Assembly: GCA_034008185.1 (NCBI GenBank)
Contig: CM067082.1
Location: forward strand, 12,880,984-12,944,983
Reading direction: 5' to 3'
Length of the DNA: 64,000 bases
From: Gorsachius magnificus
Lineage: Eukaryota; Chordata; Aves; Pelecaniformes; Ardeidae
Position numbers and translations under genes: made by a program. Numbering within the stretch: the stretch's first letter is position 1; the number at the start of each line of letters is the position of its first letter. The notes beneath the pieces were generated by a model. That model saw nothing but the letters and a program-made list of their open reading frames with translations, made no database searches and was not told the DNA's origin. Shown here piece by piece: positions 62,101-64,000 of this stretch.

Positions 62101-64000
62101 AGAGGTACAGAGGATGTTGGAGAGCGATGCAGTTTTACATGCGCTTTTGCCAATACACAACTTGAACATTATCCTGGTAACTTTGTTGAATTGAGTGAGT
62201 TACACAGGTGTAAATGAGGTTTATTTTTTGCCCACGTCCTGGGTACTCTGTTGTTCTGGTCCAAGATGTGCTGCTCTGTGAGGTCCATGTAAATTACCAA
62301 AATTCACTCTAGTTGAACCCACTTTATCAGTGGAGTCCAGTTGCTTTCTAAGCGTGTGTCTTCTCACTGTGTAGGCGCATGCATTTAACAAGGATTTACT
62401 GTGTTAAGTGCATGATCATATGGTGGAACAGCTGAATGTTTACAGCAGTTCTCCAGAGCTGAACTAATGAGTTTGTGATTTAGTTCTCAACTAATATATT
62501 TTGCATTTGGTACATCCATGCTAGCAAGGCATTATCTAGGTTTAAACAATGCGGGATTGTTTTACCCATTGTCATTTCCAGGCAGCTCTCAAAATAAGGG
62601 GTCTGAGCAATAATGCAAGTCTCGGTTTCAGGAATTTGAAAGAACAACTCCAGAGAAGCGTATTAAAATGTTTAATCGCTGCATCTGATAGCAAAGGAGA
62701 GTGTGAGGAAGGGCCTGAAATGTACAGGATGGTCTTCAAGCAGAAGGGCCCTGTTTGTCTCCTAAGGATGATGAGAAGGCACAGGACCTTCAGGGAGTTA
62801 TCCAAAATTCTTCCATAACTTGCTTCTGGCAGATGCTAATTTTGAGAGGAAGCAGGTGACTGCAACTTCAGAGTCAGCTGTTTTTGAAGTTACTTACTTC
62901 CAAACCAGTTTTATGACCACATTGCACCGGTCAGCCTGATCCAGAGGATCAGACACTGGGTGTTCCTCCTGGCAGTTTGGTACCCAGGTGACCTTGGTTG
63001 GCAGTGGCCGTGCCGGTGTTGCACTGCACCTCGAGGCTCCATCGCAGAGCTCTGCTTGTGGGCGTCTGTGCTGTTTTATCTGGACTGTGTCTAACTGTAC
63101 AGAGGAGATTTGGATATATCCAGTCTGTAATGCCGCTAAGCCAGCATGATTCTCTTTGCTTCCATCACTGCTCTCTTTCCTACGGCTCTGGCTGTGTTTT
63201 AGTGCAGGGGAGCTGGTGACTTCACCCCGCTCTGGTGTATTGAAGAAATACGTATGATAATAAGGCAAAGGTTTTCCTTTGCAACTCTGACCTTAATTCA
63301 TCTGCATTGTGTACTACAGACATCAAGAGACTTCTTTCTTCCTCTTGCTTGTAGCTTTAAATCCTCCATGAAGAAAGGTTATTGTCCATAAAAATTGACT
63401 TTGGGTAGCTGCTTGTAAGTCACCCACCATTTTTCAATGTTACTTTCCTGATATTTAGCAACAGCAGCATGAATATATACCTGGATACTTAATTTGCATG
63501 TGATGGTGTTTCTGGGAGATTTGAGACAAATTTACACAACTGAGGTTCTTTACAATATTTAGGAGTGTAAGCTGCATGAAAACATGCAACTGCAACACTG
63601 CTGACTCAGTAACACTATGACTAAGCAGCAGCTCTTCATTCCTAGAGGAGTAAATTTTTGGCATGATGCAGAGTAAGCAGTTGGTGCAGAATAAGATACT
63701 TAACTGTCACAGAAAGTTTTGGTGTTACGAGTTGACTGTAATTAATGCAGTGAAGCTTTTTGATTGTAAAACATTGGATCTTTTTTATTTCCATAGACAA
63801 ATACTGGATATTAATATGTATTTGAGATGCTGATAGTTTGGTTTTTTTTTTTCTTTTGGACTTTGGAATGAAGAAAACTGTTTTAGCAGTTGCTTGCATG
63901 GAATATTTGAATCCAGTGGTCCAACAATCAGTAACATGTTCCTAATATCATTTCTTATAGGAGATTCATTCAATCCTTTAATGACTCTACAAAGTTGTCA

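Larger units (their letters stand above)
53344..64000 (+). other. MTSS1: MTSS1 downstream intron, continuing past window end
   Basis: The donor gtaact opens this intron. I looked for the exon encoding GRGDIQPQLDSALQDVNDKY and did not find it, so the intron (or two introns, if the 12-nt candidate at 59167 is real) runs beyond 64000. Apart from the microexon candidate, the 38-bp duplication near 56.6 kb, the AT-rich palindrome near 58.56 kb and a T/C tract near 58.38 kb, I see only unannotated intronic DNA. The open frames at 53819-54331 and 62549-62818 match no family I know. Confidence 0.85.

Noticed and set aside
62549..62818. 89-codon + strand frame with a helix-like composition
   Set aside because: It is not part of the known MTSS1 sequence, and I could not assign it to any family.
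1..64000. CRISPR arrays, operons, phage or plasmid genes
   Set aside because: No regularly spaced repeats, dense coding or ribosome-binding sites are present. The exon-intron structure and CR1 show vertebrate nuclear DNA.

Overview
The window is vertebrate nuclear DNA, almost certainly from a bird. Coding sequence is very sparse and split by GT-AG introns. There is a CR1 LINE 3' end with the typical ATTCTATGATTCT tail, a long terminal repeat of a common avian endogenous-retrovirus type, and only traces of ancient SINEs. No bacterial, plasmid, phage or CRISPR features are visible. Nearly all open reading frames of 60-190 codons look like chance frames in intronic DNA. The one gene I can support is MTSS1 (missing in metastasis / metastasis suppressor 1) on the + strand. 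Three consecutive coding exons are clear: 50075-50159, 51423-51514 and 53269-53343. Together they encode 84 residues, about residues 70-153 of the mammalian protein, in the middle of the N-terminal IMD (I-BAR) domain. Phases agree across every junction and all splice sites are canonical. I find neither the exons for residues 1-69 nor the exon that continues the IMD domain, so the gene runs off both ends of the window. Layout: 1-50074 is one long intron, more than 50 kb as seen here. It holds an antisense solo LTR (about 10.37-10.96 kb), an A-rich tract (21.75 kb), a 33-C run (26.76 kb), a 5S-rRNA-like SINE fragment on the minus strand (32.6 kb), a CR1 3' end (34.24-34.90 kb), a CpG-dense segment with nested palindromes (36.74-36.86 kb), an older CR1 fragment (39.4-39.6 kb) and a MIR-like SINE relic (45.8 kb). 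Next come the three exons with introns of 1.26 and 1.75 kb. From 53344 to the end is the following intron. It contains a candidate in-frame 12-nt microexon (59167-59178) and a perfect 38-bp tandem duplication (56.6 kb). I found no new multi-gene system. The observations most worth checking are the microexon, the CpG-dense palindromic element, the 11-bp hairpin 246 bp before the first exon seen, and the 5S-headed element with its minus-strand ORF. All calls were made by eye without alignment, so repeat family names and boundaries are approximate.
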